NCBI GenBank assembly: GCA_020638875.1
Contig: JACKHS010000004.1
Coordinates: 1 to 64,000, forward strand
Direction: 5' to 3'
Source of the DNA: Planctomycetota bacterium
Lineage (GTDB): Bacteria > Planctomycetota > UBA1135 > GCA-002686595
DNA length: 64,000 bases
Part shown: piece by piece, positions 8,084-19,126 of the stretch
How the letters are laid out: every line of letters begins with the position of its first letter
Numbering within the stretch: position 1 is the stretch's first letter
Program-made: the position numbers and the translations under genes
The notes under the pieces: model-generated
The model's database searches: none
Seen by the model: the letters and a program-made list of their open reading frames with translations, nothing else
Told to the model about the DNA's origin: nothing

Positions 8084-9271
8084 CTACAGGCGGCCGCGGA
8101 GCATGCCGTTCCAGTACAGCTCGGGCAGGCCGTAGGCCTTGAGCGCGTACATCGAGTAGCGCTCCTGGCGCTGGTCGAACGGGAAGGTCTCCATCACCTT
8201 CCCGCCGTAGCCGAACTCCGCGAGGATCAGCTTGCCGTAGCCGGTGACGAGCGGGCAGGACGCGTAGCCGTCGTAGTGGCCGGTGATCGGCTGACCGCCG
8301 CGGTGGGCGAGCAGGTTGTCCGCGAGGATCGGCGCCTGCTTGCGAATCGCGGCGCCGGTGCGCGAGGCGGGCAGCGAGCTGCAGTCGCCGCACGAGAACA
8401 CGTCCGGGTGGCGCACGTGCTGCATGGTGTACTGGTCGACCTCGACCCAACCGGCGGCATCGGCGAGCGGGCTGCGCTTGACGAAGTCGGGCGCGCTCTG
8501 CGGCGGCACGACGTGCAGCAGCTCGTAGGAGAGCACGAGCTCGGCGCCGCCGTCGAGGTCGCGGAAGACCGCTTCCTTCTTCGCCGGGCGCACCTCGACC
8601 AGGTCCTTCTTGAAGTGCGTCTGGATGCCCTTGCGCTCGACGACCTTGCGCAGCGGCTTCGCGTAGTGCTCGACGCCGAAGATGCCGGGCGAGGCCGAGG
8701 CGTAGATCACCTCGCACTTGTCACGCACGCCGCTCCGGCGCAGGTGGTCGTCGGCGAGGTACATGATCTTCTGCGGCGCGCCGGCGCACTTGATGGGCGT
8801 CGACGGGAAGGTGAAGACCGCGTTGCCGCTCTTCATCGCCTGCAGCGTGGCCCACGTGCTCTCGACGGTCTCGTAGGTGTAGTTGCTGCAGATGCCGTCC
8901 TTGCCGAGGTGACCCTCGAGGCCGGCGATCTTGTGCCAGTCGAGCTGGATGCCCGCGGCAACGACGAGCTGGTCGTACGTGAGGTGCTCGCCGCCCTCGA
9001 GCTCGACGCGCTTCGCGTCGGGGTCGAAGCCGGCCACGCGCGCCCGGATCCACGTCGCGCCCGCCGGGATGTAGTCCGCTTCGTCGCGCTCGGTGATCTC
9101 GCGCGAGAACACGCCGCCGCCGACCAGCGTCCACAGCGGTTGGTAGTAGTGCTTGGTGCTCGGCTCGACGATCGCCACGTCGAGCGCGGGGTCGGCCAGG
9201 AGCAGGCGCGCCGCGACGGAGATGCCGGCGGTGCCGCCGCCCACGATGACGATGGAGTGGTGCTGGGTCAT
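8084..9271 (-). CDS. sqr: Type II sulfide:quinone oxidoreductase
   Basis: A 395-residue FAD-dependent disulfide oxidoreductase that oxidises sulfide, passes electrons to quinone and loads sulfane sulfur on an acceptor. The FAD loop is IVIVGGGTAGIS (residues 7-18). The two redox cysteines appear as Cys162 (TPIKCAGAPQKIMYL) and Cys339 (SCPLVTGYGKLILAEF), both in contexts very like mitochondrial SQOR. GDCSSLPASRTGAA is the second FAD-contact motif. Length and motifs place it with type II (mitochondrial-type) enzymes, not the type I enzymes of phototrophs. It is preceded by a DUF1641 gene and followed by the persulfide dioxygenase. Confidence 0.92.
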   Translation of the reverse strand: MTQHHSIVIVGGGTAGISVAARLLLADPALDVAIVEPSTKHYYQPLWTLVGGGVFSREITERDEADYIPAGATWIRARVAGFDPDAKRVELEGGEHLTYDQLVVAAGIQLDWHKIAGLEGHLGKDGICSNYTYETVESTWATLQAMKSGNAVFTFPSTPIKCAGAPQKIMYLADDHLRRSGVRDKCEVIYASASPGIFGVEHYAKPLRKVVERKGIQTHFKKDLVEVRPAKKEAVFRDLDGGAELVLSYELLHVVPPQSAPDFVKRSPLADAAGWVEVDQYTMQHVRHPDVFSCGDCSSLPASRTGAAIRKQAPILADNLLAHRGGQPITGHYDGYASCPLVTGYGKLILAEFGYGGKVMETFPFDQRQERYSMYALKAYGLPELYWNGMLRGRL

Positions 9272-9296
9272 GTCTCTTCCTTCGAGGCAGGCGGGT

Positions 9297-9995
9297 CTAC
9301 GAACGAGTGGCGCGGTGTGCGGAGCGCCCGAAGCACTGACCGAACGCGACGAGGGCGCCGAGGGCCTTCTTCACGTTGGGGTCGGACAGCGCCTTGAGCG
9401 CGCCGAAGGCGCCCACGGGCTCGACGCTGTCGATGTCCATGCAGCTCAGCGCGTTCGCCGCGCGACCGACGACGTTGACGGCGCCCGGTCCGAACACGCC
9501 CGACTCCAACAGGCGGCCGAGCATGTCCGCGTGCGAGAGCATCTCCCCCACGACCTCGAGGGCCTCGGGCGCGGTCAGGCGCTCGGCGACGCGCACGAGC
9601 ACGTTGAGGCGCTCGTCGACGTCGACGCCGGCTGCCGCCATGCGCGCCACCAGGCCGTCGACGATGTCCATCGTGGCGGCGACGTGGTTCGGCAGGGTCT
9701 TGGCGACCTCGAGCGCCTGCTCGAGCGTCGCCAGCGTGCCGGGGTCGGTGAGCTGCTCGACGAGCGCCAGGCTGCGCCGCACGCGATCGTCCACGTCGAT
9801 GCCGCGCGCGGCGAGGGCGTTCACGCGTTCGTCGAGAGCGTCGACGGCCGTGGCCAGGGTCGCGGGGACGGCGTCACTCAGCTCACGGGCGGGCTCGGCC
9901 GCGCGCTCGAGTCGCTCCAGGCGCGCCTCGATGCGCTGCAGCGCGGCCAGGATGGCCTCCCCGTCGGGAGCACCGGGTCGGGTGGGGTCGTTCAA
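9297..9995 (-). CDS. DUF1641 protein of the sulfide-oxidation operon
   Basis: A 232-residue alpha-helical protein. DUF1641 members commonly sit beside FAD oxidoreductases or formate dehydrogenase-like genes, and their job is not established. The N-terminus is a short coiled coil (IEARLERLERAAE). Three helical repeats follow with the similar cores ARGIDVDDRVRRSLALVEQL and AAGVDVDERLNVLVRVAERL, and then the family end GALKALSDPNVKKALGALV. The start is TTG at 9995: it follows a strong GAGGAGG seven or eight bases upstream, while the frame upstream of it encodes only arginine-rich noise. It lies 25 bases before the quinone oxidoreductase gene and is likely its co-transcribed partner. Confidence 0.8.
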   Translation of the reverse strand: MNDPTRPGAPDGEAILAALQRIEARLERLERAAEPARELSDAVPATLATAVDALDERVNALAARGIDVDDRVRRSLALVEQLTDPGTLATLEQALEVAKTLPNHVAATMDIVDGLVARMAAAGVDVDERLNVLVRVAERLTAPEALEVVGEMLSHADMLGRLLESGVFGPGAVNVVGRAANALSCMDIDSVEPVGAFGALKALSDPNVKKALGALVAFGQCFGRSAHRATRS

Positions 9996-10192
9996 AGGGC
10001 TTCCTCCTCTTGCGCGCGCCCCCAGCGGTCGGACCGCCGGGGGCAGGGCTCGGCGCCGGTCCGACCCCGGTGCGATCACGCGCGGGAGGGGGTCGGTCGG
10101 CCGGCGAGGAGGAGAGGCCGCGCGTCGACGAAGGTTCCCGGAACTTCGAAGTGTCCGGCCGCGCGTCGCGACGCGGCGTGCCCCGGGCGGGG

Positions 10193-10837
10193 CTACGCGA
10201 GCTCGTCGGACTCGGCCGGATCCGCGAGCGGCGCCGGTTCGCCGAGCTCGAGCTCGGCCCCGTCCGCGTCGTCGAGGTCCACGTCGCCGAGATCGAGGTC
10301 CGACAGCACCGCGGCGTCGGCCTCGTCGAACAGGTTCGACCACGCGCCGCTGTCGCCGGAGAGGTCCGGCACGTCCTGCGGCAGGGCCGCGGCAGGCTCC
10401 ATGTGGCTCGACAGCCAGCGTCGGTTCGTCTGCACCGTCCCCACGACCGGCATGACCTGGCACTGCGACTCGGCGGCGAGACACCCGAGCACCTCGGCCG
10501 GCACCACCGAGGGCATGCAGACCGTCAGCAGGCGTCCGTGGCGGCTGAGCGGCACGAGGCCGTTCTGGCGCAGGAAGTCGAGGTCGAGCCCGCGCTGCGC
10601 CTCGGGGTCGGGGTCGGCCATGTCCACCGTCAGGAAGGGCAGGCCGTAGAGCTCACAGACCACGCGCGACAGCTCCCAGTCGGCCACCAGGTTGGCGGTG
10701 ACCAAGGCCTCGGGGAACGGCAGACCGCCGTGAGCGCCCATGGTGAGCGCGTCCTGGACGGCCTGGGGCTCGACGAGGCCGCGCTCGACCAGGACCTCGG
10801 CCAAGCGCTGGTATCCGAGTCGTTGGTTGTGGCTCAT
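10193..10837 (-). CDS. MshEN (GspE N-terminal)-like domain protein with acidic tail
   Basis: A 214-residue protein resembling the N-terminal regulatory domain of type II secretion/type IV pilus ATPases, without any ATPase domain. The pattern RLAEVLVERGLVEPQAVQDAL (residues 10-30), FPEALVTANLVADWELSRV and YGLPFLTVDMADPDPE is the usual order of that domain. A beta-rich half with PLSRHGRLLTVCMPS follows. Residues about 165-214 are very acidic (DLDLGDVDLDDADGAELELG). Some MshEN domains bind cyclic di-GMP, but I cannot confirm the ligand residues here. The ATG at 10837 is used because the open frame upstream is not protein-like. It lies between gyrB and the sulfide operon with gaps of about 190 bases on each side. 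Confidence 0.7.
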   Translation of the reverse strand: MSHNQRLGYQRLAEVLVERGLVEPQAVQDALTMGAHGGLPFPEALVTANLVADWELSRVVCELYGLPFLTVDMADPDPEAQRGLDLDFLRQNGLVPLSRHGRLLTVCMPSVVPAEVLGCLAAESQCQVMPVVGTVQTNRRWLSSHMEPAAALPQDVPDLSGDSGAWSNLFDEADAAVLSDLDLGDVDLDDADGAELELGEPAPLADPAESDELA

Positions 10838-11028
10838 GGGGGGCTGGGAGCCCGGCGTCGGGCCGACGCGGGGCAGGGACGGGCGTGCCGACCCCCCTGT
10901 ATCGGTCGAGGGTACGGGCCCGCTGGAGCGTGTCCGCGCTCGACCGCCGCTCCGACGCGGATCCGCGCGAGCGTCCGAAGTCCCTGCCCGGACGAGGGTT
11001 GCGGCGAATCGCCGGCCCTCGCCGCGGC

Positions 11029-13527
<2,499 letters not shown>

Positions 13528-13529
13528 GG

Positions 13530-13847
13530 TCAGCGTTTGAGGTGGTAGACGACCTTCTTGATGCGCTCGTCACCGAGGCGGCGGTTGGCCTCGGCGCGGA
13601 AGGCCTCGCCGGTGAAGTTCTGGAGTTCGTGCAAGTGCGTCGAGGACTCGACCTCGACGGCGAGCTCGCCGAACTGGAAGCGCACGGGTCGCGCGCGGCG
13701 TGCGAGTCGTTCGCCCAGGGCATCGGACCACGCGCGGTAGACCTGCGCGTGCTCGAGCTTCAGGGCCAGGCCGCTCTCGCGCAGGAAGCCGTGCATGGCT
13801 TCGCGCAGGGAGACGGGCTCGCGCCGCGTGCGCCCGCGCCCGCTCAA
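13530..13847 (-). CDS. dciA: DciA-like (DUF721) helicase-associated protein
   Basis: A 105-residue basic protein of the DUF721 family, whose studied members help load the replicative helicase DnaB. The single KH-like domain is visible as VYRAWSDALGERLARRARPVRF, then GELAVEVESSTHLHELQNF, and it ends IKKVVYHLKR. The start is a TTG overlapping the dnaN stop (TTGA), and the stop lies 2 bases before gyrB. This position between dnaN and gyrB is the usual place for DUF721 genes, but recF, which often sits beside it, is missing. Confidence 0.85.
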   Translation of the reverse strand: MSGRGRTRREPVSLREAMHGFLRESGLALKLEHAQVYRAWSDALGERLARRARPVRFQFGELAVEVESSTHLHELQNFTGEAFRAEANRRLGDERIKKVVYHLKR

Positions 13848-14944
13848 GTATCGATCGTGATCGGCATCACGATGTAGATGAAGCTCTCGCCCAGGCTGAA
13901 CTTGCCCGGGCTCGTCATGTCGGTGAACTCGAGGCGCAGCGTCTCTTCGTCGCAGTGCTTGATGCCGTCGAGCACGTAGTCGGGGTTGAAGGCGATCGAC
14001 GCACCGGCGCCGTCGTAGGCGACCTCCATGTGCGCGTGCGCCTCGCCGCGGCCGACCGAGCGGCCGAACAGCTCGAGCTCGCCGCGCTGCAGCTTGAAGC
14101 GCACGGCGCGCGCCTCGTCACCGGTCACGTTCGCGACCAGGCGCAGCTTGCGGCCGAGCAGGTCGGTGCTCGCCTCCACGCGGTTCTCGCACTTGCTCGG
14201 GATGACCTGGCTGTACTTGGGGTACTCGCCGTCGATCAGGCGGGCGAAGATCTCCGCGTTCTTCGTCTTCAGGCCCACCTGGTTCTCGCCGAACTCGAGC
14301 TGGACCATGTCCAGCGGGTCGTCGATGACGCGGCAGAAGAGCTGGATGCCCTTCGTCGGCACGATCGAGGTCTTGATGCCGCCCTTGGGCATGTCGACCG
14401 CGGCGCGCGCCAGCGCGAGGCGCCGGCCGTCGGTGCCGACCATCGTCAGGTCGTCGCCCTCGGCCGTGATGAGCACGCCGTGCATGGCGTAGCGGCCGGC
14501 CTCGCGCGCGGCGGCGAAGGCCGTCTGCCCGGCCAGGCGCGTGAAGGTGCCGCCCTGGATCGAGAGCACCTCGCTGTCGTCGAAGCGCGGGATGACCGGG
14601 TACTCGTCCTGGTCGATCGTCACCAGCTCGCACGAGTCCGCGCCGCCGGTGATCGTGCACAGCCCCTCCTCGTGGCTGAGCGTCACCGTCTCGCTGGCGA
14701 GGTCGCGGATGAAGTCGAGCGCCACGCGCGCGGGCAGCACCGACACGCCCGGCTCGGCCACCTTGACGTCCTCGATGCGGTAGCGCACCGCCACCTCCAG
14801 GTCGGTGCCGACCAGCTCGAGGGCGTGGTCGGTCGCGACGAGGCACACGTTCTCCAGGACCGGCTTGGGGCTGCGCGGCGGGATCACGTTGTTGACGATG
14901 GCGAGCCCCTCGCGGAGCTTCTCGCGATCACACAGGACCTTCAT
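13844..14944 (-). CDS. dnaN: DNA polymerase III beta sliding clamp
   Basis: The 366-residue ring subunit that tethers DNA polymerase III and other clamp-binding proteins. It shows the three-fold repeat layout. It starts MKVLCDREKLREGLAIVNNV, domain 2 starts near TFTRLAGQTAFAAAREAGRYAMHGVLI, and the end FSLGESFIYIVMPITI matches the conserved C-terminal strand that forms part of the binding pocket. The gene is 5' proximal in dnaN-dciA-gyrB, and about 750 bases separate it from the dnaA stop. An AT-rich patch (14995-15018) about 50 bases upstream may hold its promoter or an unwinding element. Confidence 0.97.
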   Translation of the reverse strand: MKVLCDREKLREGLAIVNNVIPPRSPKPVLENVCLVATDHALELVGTDLEVAVRYRIEDVKVAEPGVSVLPARVALDFIRDLASETVTLSHEEGLCTITGGADSCELVTIDQDEYPVIPRFDDSEVLSIQGGTFTRLAGQTAFAAAREAGRYAMHGVLITAEGDDLTMVGTDGRRLALARAAVDMPKGGIKTSIVPTKGIQLFCRVIDDPLDMVQLEFGENQVGLKTKNAEIFARLIDGEYPKYSQVIPSKCENRVEASTDLLGRKLRLVANVTGDEARAVRFKLQRGELELFGRSVGRGEAHAHMEVAYDGAGASIAFNPDYVLDGIKHCDEETLRLEFTDMTSPGKFSLGESFIYIVMPITIDT

Positions 14945-15699
14945 GGGCTTGGCGGTGGTTCGTGGCGGTGCGTGGTGCTCGTGTCCTGTCCCTGGTTAAA
15001 AGAACAGTCTTCTTAACAGGGGCCGGTCCCGTTTGTGGACGACTGCGTGGTGCGGAGGCACAAGCGCGCGCGCGTGCGCGACTTGCGCGGTCCGCGGGCC
15101 TGTGGGGAAGCGCCGCGCGGCTGTGGAAGGACGGGCAGGGAGCGGTGGGTTGTGAACGCGAATCCAGAGCGCCGTCGGGAGCCGACGACGGACTGTGAAC
15201 GAGTGGGGAGGACGGCCCCGCCGATGCCCAACCTCTGCACGACGTGTCCAAGGACTTGTCCACGTCTCCTGGGGCTTGTCCACGGGTTGTCCAGAGCGCG
15301 AACCTGCCGCAGGAAGGCCGAGAGAGGCCGTTTTCTCGGGGTTTGGAGCCTGCACCAGGGTACGGGATCGCCGCCGCGAAGTACATGGCCCGAGCCCCCC
15401 GCGCGGGGGCTCGCAGCGCCCCGCGGCGCGCTGCGAAAGGAGCGCGACGAGCCCGGGCTGCGGGTCGCGTCGCGGGCCCCGTCAGGAGCCCTGCGGCCGC
15501 CTGCGGCGACGCCTCGCGCGGGCCCGGACGCGGGTCGCAGGGCGCGCTGCGCACGGCGTGGGGCCGGGCTCGCGGGCCGTGCGCGCGGGTCGGCCGGGCC
15601 GGCTCGACGCGCGGCGGCGGGTCCTCCGGGGGCGCGCCGCCCCGCGACGAGCGGCCGGCGCGGTCGACGACGAGCGGAAGCGCGGCGCGCCCCGCCCGC
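14945..15699. other. Candidate replication origin (oriC) between dnaA and dnaN
   Basis: No gene is seen in these 755 bases. They hold several DnaA-box-like nonamers (consensus TTATCCACA, high-GC variant TTGTCCACA). TTGTCCACG occurs at 15256-15264 and again at 15276-15284, with TTGTCCAGA at 15287-15295. On the other strand TGTGGACGA is at 15034-15042, TGTGGGGAA at 15101-15109 and TGTGGAAGG at 15122-15130. A strikingly AT-rich, nearly palindromic patch lies at 14995-15018, in otherwise very GC-rich DNA, and could be the unwinding element. A hairpin with 9-base arms (CGAGCCCCC) is at 15391-15413. The location between dnaA and dnaN is a common oriC position. The sequence alone does not prove function. 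Confidence 0.55.
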
Positions 15700-17349
15700 T
15701 CAGCGGCCCTGCAGCTCCTCGAGGAACGTGCTCAGGAGCTCGCGCGTCGAGGCGTCGCGCTCCATCAGCGTGGTGATCTTCTTCACGCCGTGCAGCACCG
15801 TCGAGTGGTCGCGGCCGCCGAAGAAGCCGCCGATCTCCTCGAGCGAGTGGCGCGTGATCTTGCGCGCCAGGAACATCGCGATCTGCCGCGGGTACGCCAC
15901 CTGGTTGGTGCGCTTCTTCGACTGCAGGTCGCTGAGCTTGACCGAGAAGTGCGCCGTGACCGTCTGGATGATGTCGTCCATCGTCGGCTGGCCGCGCCGC
16001 TGGACGAACAGCTCGCCGAGCACCTCGCGCGCGAACTCGGTCGAGATGCGCTGGTTGCTGACGTTGGCGAAGCTGTAGAGCCGGTTCACCGCGCCCTCGA
16101 GCTCGCGGATGTTCGAGTCGATGCGCTCGGCGATGATCTGCGCGACCTCGTCCGGCAGCTCCTCGCCGCGCTCGCGCCCCTTGCGCTTGAGGATCGCCAT
16201 GCGCGTCTCGTAGCAGGGCGGCTCGATCTCGGTGACGAGCCCCCACTTGAAGCGCGACACCAGGCGGTCCTGCAGCGTCGGGATGTCCTTGGGCGGCGAG
16301 TCCGACGACAGCACGATCTGCTTGCCGGCGTTGTAGAGCGAGTTGAAGGTGTGGAAGAACTCCTCCTGCGTGCGCTCCTTGTTGGCGAGCAGGTGGATGT
16401 CGTCCACCACGAGCACGTCCACGTTGCGGTACTTCGTGCGGAACTTCTGCAGGTCGCCGTTCTCGAGCGCGCTGATGAAGTGGTTGACGAAGGTCTCGCA
16501 GGAGAGGAACAGGATGCGGATGTCGCGGTAGGTCTCGAGCAGCGACGCGCAGATCGACTGCAACAGGTGCGTCTTGCCGAGGCCGACGTTGCCGTGCAGG
16601 AACAGCGGGTTGTAGGCCTTGCCGGGCGCTTCCGCGGTCCCCATCGAGACCGCGTGGCTGAAGCGGTTGCAGGGGCCGACGACGAAGTTCCCGAAGGTGT
16701 ACTTGGGGTTGAGGCCGATGTCGCTGCCGCGCACGAGGCCGTCGCTGGTGAACTCGCTCGAGTTGCGGCGCGGCGGCGGAGCGCTCGCGCGCGCGGCCGG
16801 CGGCGCGTCCTGCGCGAGCGGCGTCGCGGGCTCTTCGGTCGCGGGCGCCTCCTCGGCCGGGTCGCCGGCGGGCGCGGCGACGAGCTCGGGGTCGACCTGG
16901 AAGGTCAGCGTCAGCGCGCGCTCGAGCACGTGCTGCACGGCGTCCTCGATGACCTCCTGGTAGTAGTTGCGCAGCCAGTCGCGCGAGAAGCCGTTCTGCA
17001 CCGCGATGCAGATGGCGCGGTCGTCCAGGCTCGCCACCTTCGCGCGGCGGAACCACGTCTCGAACTGCTCGGGCTGCACGCGCTCGCGGATCGCCGCGCG
17101 CAGCAGGGTCCAGATCGCGTCGCACTGCGCCGGGTCGGCCGCGCTGGCGGCGAGCGCCGCGTCGGCGTCGCTCGGGCGCGCGGCGCCCTCCGCCTCGCTC
17201 GACGCGTCGGACCCGCGCTCCGCGGTCGCGGCCTCCGACTCCCCGGACGCCGCGCCCGCGCGCTCGGCGACCGACTCGTTCGCCGGGCGGCGCGCCACCA
17301 AGAGCTCCTCGGGCGCGTGCGGTCGGCGCTTGGAGTCGAGGTCGCTCAT
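15700..17349 (-). CDS. dnaA: Chromosomal replication initiator protein DnaA
   Basis: The AAA+ initiator that binds DnaA boxes and opens oriC (549 residues). After a 70-residue Ala/Glu-rich extension comes domain I (about 75-155, including WTLLRAAIRERVQPEQFETWF). A low-complexity linker (about 156-215) follows, then domain III with Walker A GNVGLGKT (253-260) and Walker B VLVVDDIHLL. The C-terminal DNA-binding domain has the DnaA signature GGRDHSTVLHGVKKI. The frame stays open for 190 codons upstream of 17349, but that part is arginine-rich with no protein character. The ATG of MSDLDSKRRP is therefore taken, although no Shine-Dalgarno precedes it. A good promoter lies about 540 bases upstream. 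Confidence 0.95.
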   Translation of the reverse strand: MSDLDSKRRPHAPEELLVARRPANESVAERAGAASGESEAATAERGSDASSEAEGAARPSDADAALAASAADPAQCDAIWTLLRAAIRERVQPEQFETWFRRAKVASLDDRAICIAVQNGFSRDWLRNYYQEVIEDAVQHVLERALTLTFQVDPELVAAPAGDPAEEAPATEEPATPLAQDAPPAARASAPPPRRNSSEFTSDGLVRGSDIGLNPKYTFGNFVVGPCNRFSHAVSMGTAEAPGKAYNPLFLHGNVGLGKTHLLQSICASLLETYRDIRILFLSCETFVNHFISALENGDLQKFRTKYRNVDVLVVDDIHLLANKERTQEEFFHTFNSLYNAGKQIVLSSDSPPKDIPTLQDRLVSRFKWGLVTEIEPPCYETRMAILKRKGRERGEELPDEVAQIIAERIDSNIRELEGAVNRLYSFANVSNQRISTEFAREVLGELFVQRRGQPTMDDIIQTVTAHFSVKLSDLQSKKRTNQVAYPRQIAMFLARKITRHSLEEIGGFFGGRDHSTVLHGVKKITTLMERDASTRELLSTFLEELQGR

Positions 17350-17971
17350 GGAAGACGTGAGGGGCGGGGCGGGAGGCGGGGGAGCCGTCGCACGCGGAGG
17401 GCGACGGAGGAACCGGAGAGACGCGCGGAGGACGAGCCGGCTCAGGCCGGCGCCGGCGCGCGTCCGCCCGGGGCCCGCCCGCGGCGAGCGGCGGTCTCGC
17501 CCGGCCCCGCTCGCGCGCGGTCCTTCCGCGCGCGAGGCGGCTCCCCGGAGGTCGGCCGCACCGGGGGCGCGGCGGGCGCTGGGGATGGGGAGCTGGGTGT
17601 GGGGCAAGGCGCTTCGGTTCGGCGGAAGTCGTGGGCGCTCGAGGCCGCGCGAGGCGGACTCGACGAGTTCCTGGGCCCGGCCTCTCGACCGGCCGCCGTC
17701 GACCTCCCGGGACCCTCCCCAGGACGTCCCGGCAGGGCACGGAGCCGTTCCAGGGCGAGGCGTCGATCTCTGGCGGATCGAGCGTGGAGAGGTTCGCGGG
17801 CGTCGCCGCGCGACCCGAATCTCCTCGCTCCTCGGCCGCTCGCAAGCGGCTCGACGCGAGTCGACAGGTCGTGCTCGTCGACGGCGGGGCGCCATTAGAA
17901 AGTCGCCTCCGAGCGCGGTCAACGACAGCGCACCAAACTCTTGGCGACGCGTTCACACACGGGAGCGCATC
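17350..17971 (-). promoter_or_regulatory. dnaA upstream region: long leader
   Basis: These 622 bases between dnaA and the cysteine desulfurase gene hold no convincing gene. The promoter at 17894-17922 points to dnaA, which would leave a leader of about 540 nucleotides. The leader is pyrimidine-rich just before the dnaA ATG and lacks a ribosome binding site. I see no riboswitch or clear terminator-like hairpin in it. A second, nearer promoter could exist, but I could not find one. Confidence 0.4.
17894..17922 (-). promoter_or_regulatory. Sigma-70-type promoter upstream of dnaA
   Basis: On the minus strand TTGACC (17922-17917) is followed after exactly 17 bases by TCTAAT (17899-17894). Each differs from the sigma-70 consensus by one position. 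It directs transcription towards dnaA with an expected start near 17887. Such matches are rare in this GC-rich window. Confidence 0.6.
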
Positions 17972-19126
17972 TCAAGCCGAGCGAAGGGCGTGCGTTGTTT
18001 TGACCAACGTATCCACAGCCGTGTGGATATCTTTGTGGGTCGTTTCGCGTCCGAGCGAGAGTCGCAGCGCAGCGCGCGCGTCCTCCTCGTGCGCGCCCAT
18101 CGCGAGCAGCACGTGCGAGGGTTCGAGCGCGCCGCTCGAGCACGCCGAGCCGACGCTCGCGCACAGGCCCTCGAGGTCGAGGCGCGCCACGAGCGCGTGA
18201 CCGCGCACGCCGGGGAAGCGCAGGTTGAGCGTGTTGCACAAGCGCTGGGGGTCGTCGAGGGCGGGACCCACGAGGCGCACGTCGGTGCGCGCGCGCAGCG
18301 CCTCCCACAGCTCGCGCGCGAGCGCGCCCACGCGGGCCACGTAGCCCTCGCGCTCGCGCACGGCGAGCTCGATCGCCAGCGCCGCCGCGCCGAGCGCCGG
18401 GGCGTTCTCGGTGCCGGCCCGCGCGCCGCCCTCCTGCTCGCCGCCGACGAGCTGCGGCAGCCACGCTCGACGCGGATCGCGGACGAGGATTCCTACCCCC
18501 AGGGGTCCTCCGACCTTGTGGGCGGACAGGCTGGCGAAGTCGACGCCCAGGCCGGCCAGGTCGAGCGGGAGCCGCCCGAGGGCCTGGACGGCGTCGACGT
18601 GCCAGGCCGGCCGGCGCGCGCCGAGCGCCGCGAGCCCCTCGGCCAGCGCGGCGAGCGGGGCGCCGGCGCCGACCTCGTTGTTGGCCGCCATCGTCGCGAG
18701 CAGGGCGCACTCCGGCCGGCCGGCGAGGTCGAGCGTTGCCGCGACGTCGAGCACGCCCGCGCCGTCGACCGGCGCGAGCGCCAGCGGGCGGCCGGCGGCG
18801 GCCAGCGCGCGCGCGGGCTCGAGCACCGAGGCGTGCTCGGTGGCGCCCACGACGAGGCCCGCGCCGGGCCCCGCCGCGGCGAGCACTCCGCGCAGCGCGG
18901 CGTTGTTCGACTCGGTGCCGCACGAGGTGAAGACCACCCACGCCTCGGGCACGCCGAGCGCCGCGGCGACGCGCTCGCGCGCCTCGTCGACCACCGCGCG
19001 CGCCGCGCGACCGGGCGCGTGCACGCTGGAGGCGTTGGCGAGGCCCGCGTCGAGCAGCTCGTTCCAGCGCGCGCGCACCTCGGGCCGCAGGGACGTGGTG
19101 CTGTTGTGGTCGAGGTAGACGCTCAT
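17972..19126 (-). CDS. Cysteine desulfurase (NifS/IscS type)
   Basis: A 384-residue PLP enzyme that removes sulfur from cysteine as an enzyme persulfide for Fe-S clusters, tRNA thiolation or other sulfur transfer. PLP-contact His99 (TEHAS), Lys204 that binds PLP (SAHKVGGPLG) and the catalytic cysteine Cys329 (GSACSSG) are all present. The N-terminus MSVYLDHNSTT is the standard family start. The ATG overlaps the bshA stop (ATGA), so it is the last gene of the minus-strand run from DUF502 to here. No iscU, iscR or mnmA is beside it, so the sulfur acceptor is not indicated. Confidence 0.92.
   Translation of the reverse strand: MSVYLDHNSTTSLRPEVRARWNELLDAGLANASSVHAPGRAARAVVDEARERVAAALGVPEAWVVFTSCGTESNNAALRGVLAAAGPGAGLVVGATEHASVLEPARALAAAGRPLALAPVDGAGVLDVAATLDLAGRPECALLATMAANNEVGAGAPLAALAEGLAALGARRPAWHVDAVQALGRLPLDLAGLGVDFASLSAHKVGGPLGVGILVRDPRRAWLPQLVGGEQEGGARAGTENAPALGAAALAIELAVREREGYVARVGALARELWEALRARTDVRLVGPALDDPQRLCNTLNLRFPGVRGHALVARLDLEGLCASVGSACSSGALEPSHVLLAMGAHEEDARAALRLSLGRETTHKDIHTAVDTLVKTTHALRSA
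18009..18030. promoter_or_regulatory. Inverted pair of near-consensus DnaA boxes
   Basis: GTATCCACA (18009-18017) and TGTGGATAT (18022-18030) each match eight of nine positions of the DnaA box on opposite strands. Their 8-base arms form a perfect inverted repeat around GCCG. They lie inside the 3' end of the cysteine desulfurase gene, about 90 bases upstream of the dnaA promoter, where they could autoregulate dnaA or form part of the origin. Confidence 0.55.

Noticed and set aside
17350..17922. Upstream extension of the dnaA reading frame to an ATG-like start at 17922
   Set aside because: The added 190 residues are arginine/proline-rich noise, and the promoter's -10 lies inside this part; domain I begins after the internal ATG.
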